Below are positions 44,876 to 55,345 of a stretch of 64,000 nucleotides of DNA, one piece after another. The position numbers and the translations under genes were made by a program. The notes beneath the pieces are model-generated. The model had not been told where the DNA came from and did not search any database. It saw nothing but the letters and a program-made list of their open reading frames with translations. How positions within the stretch are numbered: position 1 is the first letter of the stretch; the number at the start of each line of letters is the position of its first letter. Source of the DNA: Scytonema sp. UIC 10036 (lineage in GTDB: Bacteria > Cyanobacteriota > Cyanobacteriia > Cyanobacteriales > Nostocaceae); contig NZ_WJFC01000044.1 of assembly GCF_009725235.1 (NCBI RefSeq), positions 12,712 through 76,711 on the forward strand, written 5' to 3'.

Positions 44876-46135
44876 ATGCAGAAAGAAAATCCAAGAGTTC
44901 CAGTAATTTCATCGTCAGGCAAACCATTAATGCCAACAACCGCATCGCGTGCTAAACGCTGGATTAAGCAAGGCAAAGCTAAGTCATTTTGGAATGATTT
45001 AGGGATCTGGTGTGTTCAATTATTAGTTGAACCATCGGGAACAGAAACTCAGAACATTGCAGTTGGCAGTGACCCTGGCAAACGATATTCTGGTGTTGCC
45101 GTGCAGTCATCAAAATATACTTTGTTTATGGCTCATCTAGTTTTGATGGGGTTTACCCCTAAACAAGGTACTGCTATTGCAGGAGTCAAAGAAAAGATGG
45201 CTTATCGCTCTATGCTTAAGCGTGGGCGCAGAGGAAGACGGATCGATCGCACCAAAGTTTTCAAGCTTAGAAATCACCGTCAAAAACGGTTTGATAATCG
45301 CAAGAAAAACAAATTACCTCCCTCAATCCGCTCAAACCGTCTGTTGGAAATACGAGTTATTTCGGAGCTTGCCCGTATTTATCCAATTACAGTAATTCGG
45401 GTAGAGAAAGTCAGGGCTGATGTTGATATAACCTCTGGTAGAAAGGGAGCCAAGCAAGGGTTGGGTTTCTCTCCGGTAATGGTAGGGCAAAACTGGATGC
45501 TTGAACAACTATCCCAAATAGCATCAGTTGTCACAGTTGAAGGTTGGCAGAAAAACGGGAACGGGACATCTCAAGTTCGCAAGTATTTAAATCTTGCCAA
45601 AAACAAAACGGACAAAGCCTTGCAAGTCCCAGAAACTCACGCGGTTGATGCGGTCGCGTTAGCTGCTGGGTATTTTGTGCAGTACAAGCCGTTCCATACA
45701 GCAAATACTCACGGTCACTTGTGGATTGGCAGTGTAGCTATCACTCCTGCTTTGTTCAAGGTTATTTCTAAGCCTCGTATCACTCGCAGGAGATTGCATG
45801 ATGCCGTACCCAGTAAAGGCGGTGTTCGTGAGCGTTACGGAGGTTCTACAACCCCTTTCAAGGCAAGAAAAGGGGATTTAATTGAATACTCAACAAAAAC
45901 CAAGGAGGGAATTAAGAAAGTGATCGGTTATTGTTCAGGTTATACAGGTAAAAACCTCTCACTTAGCGATGCTAAGTGGTCGCGGCTAGGTAGGTTTGCT
46001 AACTCAAAATGTCGGATTTTAACGAGAAACACGGGTTTGGTAATTTCGGGGACATTGAGTCCCGCTCAATTACCCGGATTACCCCCATACGACCAAGCCT
46101 CCGGCTATGGTCGCAGTACAAGGGAGGTTTCATGA
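44876..46135 (+). CDS. isrB: IsrB-like OMEGA RNA-guided nuclease (PLMP + RuvC, no HNH)
   Basis: A 419-residue protein of the IscB/IsrB group, relatives and likely ancestors of Cas9. The N-terminal PLMP domain has SGKPLMPTTASRAKRWI, RuvC-I has VGSDPGKRYSGVAV, an Arg-rich bridge helix reads MLKRGRRGRRIDRT, RuvC-II has ITVIRVEKVRAD and RuvC-III ETHAVDAVALAAG. Only about 90 residues separate RuvC-II and III and there is no Cys-pair HNH insertion, so it is IsrB-like, a nickase in characterised members. The C-terminal ~120 residues should contact the target-adjacent motif. The frame ends with TGA inside the ald start codon region, so the last residues may be read-through of the element end. No TnpA transposase is beside it. 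Confidence 0.88.
   Translation: MQKENPRVPVISSSGKPLMPTTASRAKRWIKQGKAKSFWNDLGIWCVQLLVEPSGTETQNIAVGSDPGKRYSGVAVQSSKYTLFMAHLVLMGFTPKQGTAIAGVKEKMAYRSMLKRGRRGRRIDRTKVFKLRNHRQKRFDNRKKNKLPPSIRSNRLLEIRVISELARIYPITVIRVEKVRADVDITSGRKGAKQGLGFSPVMVGQNWMLEQLSQIASVVTVEGWQKNGNGTSQVRKYLNLAKNKTDKALQVPETHAVDAVALAAGYFVQYKPFHTANTHGHLWIGSVAITPALFKVISKPRITRRRLHDAVPSKGGVRERYGGSTTPFKARKGDLIEYSTKTKEGIKKVIGYCSGYTGKNLSLSDAKWSRLGRFANSKCRILTRNTGLVISGTLSPAQLPGLPPYDQASGYGRSTREVS
46096..46126. other. Probable right-end hairpin of the IsrB element
   Basis: Near 46089-46112, CGACCAAGCC pairs with GGCTATGGTCG across TCC. A subterminal hairpin at this place is expected at the end of IS200/IS605-like elements that carry iscB/isrB genes. 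The element boundary is thus likely between here and the ald ribosome-binding site AGGGAGG. Confidence 0.45.
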
Positions 46136-47181
46136 TGGAAATTGGCATTCCTAAAGAAACGAAAGACCAAGAGTTTCGAGTCGGGTTGAGTCCTTCTAGT
46201 GTTCGAGTCTTGAAGGAAAATGGTCACAACATTTTTGTAGAGCAAGGCGCAGGTGTCGGTGCAGGCTTTACAGATGAAGATTACCAGAACGCAGGTGCAG
46301 CAATTGTCTCCACACCAGATGCTGTTTGGAATCGGGAGTTAGTGGTCAAAGTCAAAGAACCACTATCAAGTGAGTATAAATTCTTACAAAAGGAACAAAT
46401 TTTATTCACCTATCTGCACCTAGCCGCAGATAGAAAATTAACCGAACATTTGGTAGATTGTGGCGTGACTGCGATCGCCTATGAAACAGTAGAACAGTCA
46501 GGTAGCAATAAGCTTCCCTTGCTCACACCCATGAGCGTTATTGCCGGTCGATTAGCCGTACAATTTGGAGCCAGATTCTTAGAGCGCCAACAAGGTGGTA
46601 GAGGAGTTTTGCTAGGAGGTGTACCTGGAGTTAAACCGGGCAAAGTTGTGATTTTAGGTGGCGGAGTTGTAGGGACAGAAGCCGCTAAGATAGCCGTAGG
46701 TATGGGCGCTGCTGTTCAGATTATTGATGTTAACGTCGAACGCCTTTCTTATTTAGAAACATTGTTTGGTTCTAGAGTCGAACTGCTATACAGTAACTCC
46801 GCGCATATTGAAAGTGCAGTTAAAGATGCTGACTTACTGATTGGTGCAGTATTAGTACCAGGGCGTAGAGCACCTATACTTGTACCACGCAGTTTGGTCA
46901 AACAGATGCGTCCTGGTTCCGTCATTGTAGACGTTGCGGTTGACCAAGGTGGTTGTGTTGAGACACTGCACGCTACATCCCATACTAACCCAGTGTATGT
47001 AGAAGAAGGTGTAGTACACTATGGCGTTCCCAATATGCCAGGAGCAGTACCTTGGACATCAACACAAGCTCTAAATAACAGCACCCTACCCTATGTATTG
47101 CAGTTAGCAAATTTAGGAATAGAGGCACTAGCGAAAAACTCGGCATTAGCAAAAGGCTTGAACGTGCAGAACCATCGCTAG
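46135..47181 (+). CDS. ald: Alanine dehydrogenase, C-terminus apparently frameshifted
   Basis: NAD-dependent enzyme converting L-alanine to pyruvate and ammonia; in filamentous cyanobacteria it supports nitrogen metabolism. Motifs: GIPKETKDQEFRVGLSPSSV (start), substrate site around FTYLHLAAD, Rossmann VVILGGGVVGTEAAKIAVGMGA, DVAVDQGGC and NMPGAVPWTSTQALNN. It has 348 residues, about a dozen short: the frame stops after GLNVQNHR, while the +1 frame continues LVHPAVQEVF as expected, so one base (probably a C) is missing near 47177. The start codon overlaps the stop of the IsrB-like gene; the AGGGAGG at 46121-46127 fits ATG 46135 better than ATG 46132. Confidence 0.9.
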   Translation: MEIGIPKETKDQEFRVGLSPSSVRVLKENGHNIFVEQGAGVGAGFTDEDYQNAGAAIVSTPDAVWNRELVVKVKEPLSSEYKFLQKEQILFTYLHLAADRKLTEHLVDCGVTAIAYETVEQSGSNKLPLLTPMSVIAGRLAVQFGARFLERQQGGRGVLLGGVPGVKPGKVVILGGGVVGTEAAKIAVGMGAAVQIIDVNVERLSYLETLFGSRVELLYSNSAHIESAVKDADLLIGAVLVPGRRAPILVPRSLVKQMRPGSVIVDVAVDQGGCVETLHATSHTNPVYVEEGVVHYGVPNMPGAVPWTSTQALNNSTLPYVLQLANLGIEALAKNSALAKGLNVQNHR

Positions 47182-47218
47182 TTCATCCTGCAGTGCAAGA
47201 AGTTTTCCAGATATTGTT

Positions 47219-47345
47219 AATGCTAATGGCTAATGGCTAATGGCTAATGGCTAATGGCTAATGCTAATGGCTAATGGCTAATGCGCTAATGCTAATGGCT
47301 AACGACACTTGACCAATGACACTTGACAAATGACACTTGACAAAT
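47219..47345. repeat. ATGGCTA heptamers and CACTTGACAAATGA repeats
   Basis: About nine GCTAATG units followed by three tandem CAAATGACACTTGA-type 14-mers (ACACTTGACAAATG) after ald. Confidence 0.75.
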
Positions 47346-47374
47346 TAACTCTTACCATGTTGGATGAGCTTTGG

Positions 47375-49496
47375 TCACTGAATTAATCAAGTTATTGTTC
47401 TACTGGCTGTGACGTACTCTTGAAAACCTAATTCCAACGCCCATTGCAGTTCTTGTTCTTTAAATATGCTGTAGTGCAATAGCTGGTATTTGTCCTCCTA
47501 TCTCTGGTTCCAAGTTTCTTAACTTGCGATCAGAGGTAACCGTCTTCTTCTGGCATTCCAATATCACTTACTAATACATCGGGCAGTGATGTCTAATAGT
47601 TGAAAGTGCTTGATGAACTGATGCAACAGTGGTGACTTAGCACGTGCTGTTGCAAAAACAGTCTGATATACTCTCTAGTATCAGTATCATCGTCAACAAC
47701 TAGCACCGTAAGCACTGAGGATGTGGAAACTGCTATACCAGAGTTGATTTTAGGTTCTATGTTGGAGAGTGGGGCAAGGAAAGGTTTGTTTCCCTCTCCT
47801 CTCCTCATTTCCTTTTTTACACATGTCTTTTCTTGTAAAAGAAGGTAACCTTACAGTAAAAGTCGCTCCTTGTCCTATTCCGGACTTTCGACGAACGCTT
47901 CCTCCATGCATTTCCACTAGATAACGTACAATCGCCAACCCAGCCCCAATGCGCTTGGTTTCTGGTGATCCTGCCATCTGCTTGCGGAAGCGATCAAAAC
48001 ATGGTAAAAACAATTCTGGGCTGATACCATTTCCGTAGTCACTAATTGTAATTTGAATATATTTGGGGATTGGGTATTGGGGATTGGAGATTGGAAGAAT
48101 CCCATCGTCTAATGCCCAATCCCAATGCCTCTTCCATTGACAGTCGAACTGAATGTGTCCACCTTCTGTGTAAACTTGAGCGCGTTATTCACTAAATCCA
48201 TACCACTTGCTGCAAGCGATTGGATCCCCAAAACGTAAAGAATGTGGCGAGGGCGAGACGCAATGACACGGCAAGCTGTACTGATCTTTCCTCTCGTCTT
48301 TTGTCCTCTTGTTTTTGCTGCTCTGAATCAGTGGATTCAACAATATACTCCAGTGAATCTTTTTAGTTTCTGCTTCTAAATGAACGCTGTCTATGACTGC
48401 TGAAACTACAGTGCCAAATTGACTCGTCCAAGGTTCAATTGCAACTTACCGCGTTAATTCGCGAAACATCCAAAATGTCATCAATGAGTTGTGCTTGCAA
48501 AGCCGCATTGCGTTCATCGTTTCCAACGCACGAACTATAGCTTTTCATCTAATTTTCGTTGGCGCAATAATCTCGCCAACCAAGTATTGAAACAGTGGCG
48601 TGCGAAGTTCGTGGGAAAGGGTTGCCAAAAATTCATCTTTCAGGCGATTTGCTGTTTCCGCCTCTTGTCTTGCTGTTTGTTTCGCGAATTAGCTTTATGT
48701 GTTCTTCTGCCAGCTTTTTTTCGCTCTGTAACATCTTCTACCCGACCACAAACCGATGACCTGTTTTCATCAGAAAGCATTGGAGATGAAGACATAAGTA
48801 CCCAACGCTCAACACTGCTAGGGGTGAGGATGCGAAATTCCCCTTTGTATTCCTGCCTTTACTGGATACAGCATACCAATCAGCAATAACTTGTTGTCGA
48901 TCCTCTGGATGAATGCCAACGTCAACCGTCACCCAACTCTCCTCATACGTCATGCCATAGATAGCTGATAGCGAGGATTATATAAGTACATTTACCTAAG
49001 TATCCGTTTAGAAAAAATTCGACAGCGAACAAACGCTTAATGAACGAAACATTTCTTCACGTTTTCTCAGTTCAGCATTCATCAATGCCAGTTGTGCGGC
49101 TTGTCGCTTCACCTCATTGCTTTCTAAACAAGTCCACAAAAGCGATACCTTATACTTTAAAATTTCTGCTCTATAGGTTTAAACAAATAGTCCACTGCAC
49201 CAACAGAGTAAACCCCTGTACACATAGTGTCGCTGGTGCTATATGCTGTGAGAAAAAAATTGGGTATGGCGGAACGTCTCTCTGTCGAATAAGCGCTGCT
49301 GTCTCGAACCCGTCCATTCTGGCATCTGCACATCCAATAGATGACGGCAAAATCCTGATTGAGAAGGTGCCGCAGTGCTTCGCTCCTGATGTAGCCTAAT
49401 CAAATTTTGCCCCAAGCTATCTAAAATTGCCTCCAGGGCTAGCAAATTTCTGGATGGTCATCACCAGCAGAACATTAACTTTTGTTCTAATGACAT
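47375..49496 (-). pseudogene. Hybrid sensor kinase (REC-PAS-HisKA-HATPase-REC), multiply frameshifted
   Basis: Reading the minus strand across frames recovers, in order: an N-terminal receiver (LLALEAILDSLGQNLIR, LLDVQMPEW, SVGAVDYLFKPIE), a PAS-like part (HPEDRQQVIADWY), kinase remnants including the ATPase end (AGLAIVRYLVEMHGGSVRR, GQGATFTVRLP), then a second receiver (VLTVLVVDDDTDTREYIRLF, then VLVSDIGMPEEDGY and FQEYVTASRT-like end). Each domain is readable, but the frame shifts many times. With the cheB- and cheR-like remnants upstream it forms the common cyanobacterial CheR-CheB-hybrid kinase cluster. No intact product is possible as written. Confidence 0.8.
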
Positions 49497-49654
49497 CGCA
49501 ATCAGTACGCTTCAGAAATAGAATAAGGCTTTTCAAAGTCTTCTATTGACTGTGACGCCTATAGTTCATTTATTCAACTACCTTAAGTTATAAATTGTTA
49601 TTCTTATGAATGAGTTAGTTCATAACTTTATCTATATCAAAATAAAGATAAGAA

Positions 49655-50225
49655 TTATGTTAAATACACAAATTTCACCAAGAAAGGGCAAATATCTGCT
49701 AAATGTAGAATTTTATCACAACGCAGCTGCGACAGTGCTTTGGGCATTGTTGCACAATAGGCAGTAGACGGTTCTTCCACCACGTGTTTTGCCACCTCGC
49801 GATCTAATTCTTGCCAGTCTTGTGTACCATCTGATTGGCTCCTGTCAGAGTACGCCAATCACTTTAGGCGTAAGCATCCGCCGCCGTTTCAAAGAGGACA
49901 TCAATCGATGTCTTGCATAGGTCACTGAGCATCAACAGACAAGGAAAATAAGGGTGCGGTACGGCATACATTTCTCCCTTCAACTGTAAATGATAATCAG
50001 CAGGCGCTAAATACACGTAGCCCGGTAAATCTCTTCCCTATCTTGGGGTTCTACGATCGCTAGTGACTGTATTGCTGTACGCAGTTTTCAATTTATCATC
50101 GTTAGAATCTTTTGACGGTGTTGAACAATAGCCACAGGAACTGAAAATTTTTCGATAACCCTGCAAGTAAAACGGACATGCATTGACCCCCTAAAGATGC
50201 GCCAATAACAATCAGTTTAAAAGTA
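49655..50225 (-). pseudogene. CheB-like methylesterase, frameshifted
   Basis: Recovered segments: KLIVIGASLGG (start), VPVAIVQHR, YVYLAPADYHLQLKGEMY, SIDVLFETAADAYA, then VVEEPSTAYCATMPKA and ILHLADICPFLVKFVYLT at the stop 49655. Order and spacing match the CheB catalytic domain (Ser in the first motif, Asp/His in the last). At least five frame changes separate these pieces. It lies between the CheR-like and kinase remnants on the minus strand. Confidence 0.8.
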
Positions 50226-50242
50226 TTAGTGTTATGGTTGGT

Positions 50243-50352
50243 GTTAGTAGTTGGTTAGCTTATTAGTAGTTTATTACAGTAGGTTGGGTTGAGGAACGAA
50301 ACCAACCTACCACATACAGTAGCGATTTAATATTCACTTTATAAATGACTCT
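50243..50352. repeat. Partial MITE copy (internal palindrome plus right end)
   Basis: GTAGGTTGGGTTGAGGAACG at about 50279-50298 with a shortened second arm, then GCGATTTAATATTCACTTTA and TAAATGAC, matching the right end of the element at 3692-3840. Confidence 0.65.
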
Positions 50353-50404
50353 GACCCACGTCCGTTCAATCCCACTAACCACTAACTACTAACCATAACC
50401 ACTA

Positions 50405-51197
50405 TCTAATCCTACGATAAATCTTTCATCGCCGTCTACATTTATAATTTTGTCATGGGGAGTAAATTTGAGGGATTCTTGACGGCCCAAGCTAAGGATA
50501 CCATATCTATTAGGCTTTCGTAAAAAAGATTGTGACTCTATTTTGTAAAGATTATTGAAATATATATCAATACATTTCTACATAGAATGACATGAAATTC
50601 ATTAAAAGAATTATCTGTGCTAAGTTATGTTGTGAAAAAACCATATTTCTTTAAGATAAGGGAAAATATCGCATTATGTATGCAGCAGTGTAATATTCTG
50701 AAAAGATTTTTTCCTCCTGCCTGTAAATAGTTTTGAGTATAGTTTGCATGAGTTCAATGGAAAAATTAGATATTGCTTGTTTTAAAACCATTTCGTTAAT
50801 ATCAGTTGCATACACCGACAGCGGTGATAAAGCCTTCTTCATGCAACAGAATTGCCATAGAATAGACTTTCACCAGTTGAACATCCAGCGTGCCAAATGC
50901 GAATAAAAGGATATGTTCTAATAAGGTATAATTTTTTCTTAAAGCTAGAAAAAAACTAGTGTCACGAAACATGCTAGTGACATTACTGAAAGATTAAATA
51001 ACAATCTTTCCATACATTCTGGATTGTGAAGCACTTTTTCTTGCAATCCAGGATACTCGTAATCCTTCAGATTCAATTGTTCCCCAAATTCGACGTTTAA
51101 TTGAAGCTAAAGCATAGTTTCTAAAATCAATCCATAGTAACGATATATACCTTCTACAGCATTGAATTTCTATATCTTCAAGTTGCTCTTGCATCAT
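50405..51197 (-). pseudogene. CheR-like methyltransferase, frameshifted
   Basis: Across frames: LEDIEIQ..., WIDFRNYALASIKRRIW, the SAM-binding LVKVYSMAILLHEEG, VYATDINEMVLKQA, FSEYYTAAYI, then NMVFSQHNLAQ, FNEFHVILCRNVLIYF-like and GRQESLKFTPHDKI. This covers the whole CheR domain, about 265 codons, with roughly one indel per 30-60 codons. Residue-level similarity is otherwise high. It is first in the CheR-CheB-kinase remnant cluster. Confidence 0.8.
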
Positions 51198-51589
51198 AAA
51201 TTCGTTAGTTTTTGCTGATTACTATAGAGTTTGTTTGGCTTGGAGAAAGTTCTATTTAATAGACTACAATAATCTATTTTCAAAATTATGAGTTAAGGAA
51301 ATGCATACAAGTATATATGCCTATGAATGAGCTTTAGCATGTAGACGTTATGAAGTAAATCTTGTGAATGAGCAAAGTCTGTCTCTAGATAAACGTCATA
51401 TATCTTATGAAATATGAAGGAACATTCAAAGAATCATTATAAATCATCTCTTAGATGAAAAATAGAAAAAAAACAAAAAAAATATCAAGTAATCGAAAAA
51501 AAGTTCATTGCGATCGCTACCATTATCCTATATATTCTCTGTAAAAAGTACAGACTTCATATTTTAATTAACACAAAAGATTTTTGTCC

Positions 51590-52815
51590 TTTTGACGCCT
51601 AAATTCTTGTATGCGTTACCATTTCTATTCGAACAACTGTCAGCTTTGCACTCTTGTATTCGGTTTTGCTACTGTTTTTGGAACTCAAAGAGTAGTAGCT
51701 GCTTCATTCAGCGTTGTGCTGATGGACTCAATAATGTAAGAGTCTTAACTTTGTCCCGATGGCAGTCTTTACATACAGGTCAGGTGTGGAGAGATGGCGG
51801 TGCTTCCCGGACCTAGTTTGGAAGTCTTGATTCTTGTGTAGGTACAAACTGGTGCAGTCACTAGAGTGAAAGATGTAAAACAAGAGCGCATACTTGAAGG
51901 TTTACCATCTACAGCTTTAAGACCTAGTGGAAGTACGGGAGAAGGTTCCCAGATATACAATTTGATGCTGTAGGAAATCCTTACCTTTTGATTGGGTATG
52001 TGTAATCCACCATCAATGATTTTCCAGAAAGCGTTCAGTTGGGGACAACTTTATAAAGTGAGATTTCAAACGGTTCGCAACAAGTATTGCTGATTTTGCA
52101 AAATAGAAATTGGCTAATAATGCTGATGGGGGAATGTCCTTATACCAGTGTGAGATAGCTAGTAATCCTTATGCCCTGGCGAAAAGGATAATACTGCTTA
52201 TGTTATTGATGCAGCTCCAATAATGTATTAACTGTAGGGCTTGATGGTAGTAATTTGAAATCTTTGTGTACTCCCAAGCAAAAGATTCAATCCCGTCTTT
52301 CCAACTCCCGTTCTGACAGGTTTTACCTCCTGAAGCACCTCCAAGCGATCGCATTCCTGAAGAAATCGAGATTGAGTCTGTTCAACCGTGCTTCATTTGG
52401 TCCCGATGGTGCTTTGTATGTTAGTGAGTACACGGTTTCCCTTTTCCGTAGGAAAAGCACGTATTTTGCGAGTCGCGTCTGATGGCGAAGTTACGGTTTT
52501 GCCGAAGGTTTTACCCAGCTCTCGATTTAGAATTTGATGCTAAAGGGAATTTGTATGCGTTGCAGTATTCAATGAACCTCATGGTTGGGTACGCAGATGC
52601 GTCTCTTATCCAGATAGCCCTGATGGAACTCGTACAACTCTCTTGATGGTAATGGCTTGAGTCAGCAACTGTCTTACCGTCGGTTCTGAGGCGATGTTTA
52701 TGTATCGAATAAGGGCGATGCGCAGGACAGGACAAGTTTCTGAGATTAGTCAATAACAAAGTTCCCGAATCAGGTACAACAACTGTTTGGTTGTTTGCAG
52801 TTTTAGATTGATATA
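51590..52815 (+). pseudogene. ScyD/ScyE-like beta-propeller protein with PEP-CTERM end, frameshifted
   Basis: Readable pieces on the plus strand: PKFLYALPFLFEQ signal region, ADGLNNVRVLTL, GAVTRVKDVKQERILEGLP, TALRPSGSTGEGSQ, ISNPYALA-like, PPEAPPSDRIPEEIEIESV, FGPDGALYVSEYT, QLLDLEFDAKGNLYALQYS, VGNADASLIQIAPDGTRTTL-like, DVYVSNKGDAQDRTSF and VPESGTTTVWLFAV (PEP-CTERM). This is the organisation of the ScyD/ScyE family, linked by name and context to scytonemin clusters but also found elsewhere. At least ten frame changes. Confidence 0.75.
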
Positions 52816-53009
52816 CGTCCGCTTATATACTTAAATAAAACTCACGCAAAGACGAGGCAGCGCTAGCTTGTGGTTACACCAGTTGAAGCGCCTGCCGTCG
52901 CAAAGGGCTAAGAATTTAAGCATCTTTTCCGCATGTTATCTACGGACAGATATGAGTTGTTGTTACACCGTAAGCTTAAGATGAGGACTACTTGTAGTTG
53001 CTACTGGTA

Positions 53010-53430
53010 ATCAGATTGGCGGATTTGGAACTAATTGCTGATTTTTGCAATCTACCAAAAAATCTAGTTTTTTTCCAAAATAACTTGACCTAGCATAACT
53101 TCGTCTCCACCACTAATCCTTCATCTGCAGTTTGTCTTCCTTGACATTCAATTAGAACGGTTCGTAACCGCCCACTGTTCTCTAGTCCATTTGCGGAACG
53201 AGCTACCTGTTTACCTCTAATTCGTAAACCCAATTGTTCGACAACCTGCATTGGCAGTACAAGAGTAAGTGCTCTGTATCTACTAATGCTTCGTTTCACA
53301 CTCTCTCAACAAATGGGGAGCAAGCACTCTCGGCTTATCATCGCTTCGTCTATTGCGTTTGTCAGTTTGACTCTAACTCGGACTGCCCCATAGTTGTTGG
53401 CCATTTTGAAGCTCTCATAGTATCTTATTG
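53010..53430 (-). pseudogene. Retropepsin-like (clan AA) aspartic protease, frameshifted
   Basis: Minus-strand pieces: VKLTNAIDEAMI, ISRYRALTLVLPMQVVEQLG, IRGKQVARSANGLE, VLIECQGRQTADEGLVV, GDEVMLGQVILEK and KLDFLVDCKNQQLVPNP. This is a small cyanobacterial aspartic-protease-like protein; the catalytic DTGA-type segment is disrupted (SISRYRALTL). Four or more indels. Confidence 0.7.
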
Positions 53431-53493
53431 AAAATAATGAGTGTACTTACATTTTGTCTCAATGAAAAAGTAAAACTCTTTTTTAGCGATCGC

Positions 53494-53770
53494 TTAATGA
53501 TACGAGGCTTGAATAAACCAATGCGTTGTTACTCACGACATAAACAATGCGATCTACTTGAGAGCGCCGTGACCATTGATAATATTTTAATCTTTCAGGT
53601 CTGCTGTTCTTCAAAAGATTGCGTCTTATCTCTTCAACTAGAGATAAACTCGGAGTGCATCTTCTATTTGTTCTCTACCCAAAGGTAAGGTCTTCAAAAA
53701 CTGCTTGTCAAAAACGAGTCAGGTTGTGAAATCTCTTGAGAATTCAATGAGAAAGTTCTTCGGTTCTAAA
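53494..53770 (-). pseudogene. YoeB-like toxin, frameshifted
   Basis: Minus-strand pieces: VFEDLTF-WVEN, SLVEEIRRNLLKN, PERLKYYQWSRR, VDRIVYVVSNNALVY and a terminal IQASYH before TAA at 53494-53496. These match YoeB/RelE-type endoribonuclease (EPLKYxLxGxWSRRIxxEHRLVYxVxDxxxxIxxxRYHY). Two to three indels. It follows the YefM-like antitoxin remnant. Confidence 0.75.
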
Positions 53771-53774
53771 TTTT

Positions 53775-54066
53775 CTACATTGACTTGTTATTATTCTTCG
53801 ATAAATTAAACTCCTTACGAAGCTCCTCTATAGTTTGAGGTTTATTAGTCTTAGCTTGACACGTTGCAAAGCATCTAAAGACGCGCTGCATTTCAGGTAC
53901 TGGAACAAGTAGCTGTTTCTATGATACTGTTGCAATTCTGAAGTGGAATTACGGATACGCTTTCAGCACCTTCCGGAAACAACTACAGGTTCTCGGCTTT
54001 TAATTGCCTCATTGTAAATTTCACGAATCAGTTGCAAGCTTCGGCATAAGTTTTTTGAGTAGTCAT
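53775..54066 (-). pseudogene. YefM-like antitoxin, frameshifted
   Basis: ATG at 54066, then TTQKTYAEA, LQLIREIYNEAIKSREPVVV, EGAESVSVIPL, IIETAT, LFQYLK, NAARL-like and KTNKPQTIEELRKEFNL. This is the Phd/YefM antitoxin pattern, and the YoeB-like remnant follows directly. Three or more indels. Confidence 0.72.
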
Positions 54067-54117
54067 TTTCTGTTCCTGTATCCATGTATTTTTCCATGGT
54101 AAACCTTATAAATAGTA

Positions 54118-55345
54118 TCACTCATCGCGATCGCTTTGACTAATTGATTTGCTGTTTCCTGTCCTCGCTGCATTGCTTGTTGAGGGTTGCTGTCCGAGTA
54201 AGCACTGACAAACTGGTTGTCAAAATTGTTTCATAATTGGTGCAGGTATTTACCCATTGCCATGGATCCGTAGTCTACGCCTGCTAACGTGGCAGATCGC
54301 AAAGTCTTTGTCATATCCAGTTTTGAGCAACAGATTCCGTGATGGCAAGCAAAACCTGTTTGCGTCCATTTTGCCATTCTCTTTGCCTGTAAGATAAGAA
54401 ATTAATTCCAAGCTTCGGCTTTGTGCTCTGACTGCTTGTTCATCACATAAGCAACAGTAAAAACCATTGTGCTTTTTTGATGTAATACTCGTACTTCTGC
54501 GGTAGCAACTCTAAATGGGAAAGTTTCGTCAGATACGGAATTGTCCAAGTCCTTCAACAATCATTGAACTTTGCCCTGACCGAACATTTCACCACCAGAG
54601 TTAGTCCCAACATCAGATTTTTGGCTGAAGAACGGTCTTTTTGTATTGTCTACTGCTAAGCGCAACCTTGCAAGCTTCCTGACTGGAAACGTGCATAACC
54701 GTTCGGTCTACAACTTGTCCTCCAAAGCTTATTTTGTAAGCTTACGTGCTAATTCAGGATTTCACCGAAGCCATATTGGTCGATTCTGCTATTCTGGTTA
54801 GGTCTATAGAGAGCTTTGAGAATAGTGCGGAGTCATCCCAAGTGTTTTGGGGCTATCTAAGCCTGCTTTAGCAAAAGCTTTTTTGTTATAAAACAGAGCA
54901 AGAGTTGAATAATCTTTAGGAAGACGTATATGTAATTTCCATACGAAAACTTTTAATAACGTTTCCTCAAAATCCGCCAAGTCAATTCGGAGGTAATATA
55001 TGTATCTAGTGGTTCCAAACATTCTGCTCATCAAGAAAGAGAAAAAAATCAAAAAAGAGGACTTCAAGCATCAAATAAAGACATCGGCGCTGCTTCTCCA
55101 ACCAACGAGTTTTTATCACATCCATATATTGGTCATAATAACCTCATGTTTCACTTTGATATTGGATGCTTTGCCTCAAATCATGCAGGACTTGTTTCAA
55201 AAGTTTTTGTTTTGCTGGCTAGTACCAACGCTGAGTTTGATAACGACTGGGGTAGATTTCGTGGAAATGCTTGGTAAGTGCTCGCATTCCAATTATCAAA
55301 AAGGCGATCGCAATCAAAACCCCTAAAAATTTCCAATGCTTATTT
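54118..55345 (-). pseudogene. ABC-transporter sugar-binding protein (family 1 solute-binding), frameshifted
   Basis: Minus-strand pieces: FLGVLIAIAFLIIG (export segment), LPKDYSTLALFYNKKAFAKA, GLDSPKT, SFGGQVVDRNG-like, GEMFGQGKVSMIVEGLG, FTVAYVMNKQSEHKAEAW, LISYLTGKEN, ALPSR, LAGVDYGSMAMGKYL, FVSAYSDSNPQQAMQRGQET and ANQLVKAIAMS. This covers the complete length of an extracellular solute-binding protein. Ten or more indels with otherwise good similarity. No permease genes are adjacent. Confidence 0.8.

Noticed and set aside
44876..46135. TnpB or Cas12/Cas9-type call for the RuvC protein
   Set aside because: There is a PLMP start and RGRRGRR bridge as in IscB/IsrB; no zinc-ribbon Cys pairs as in TnpB, and no HNH or REC lobes as in Cas9.
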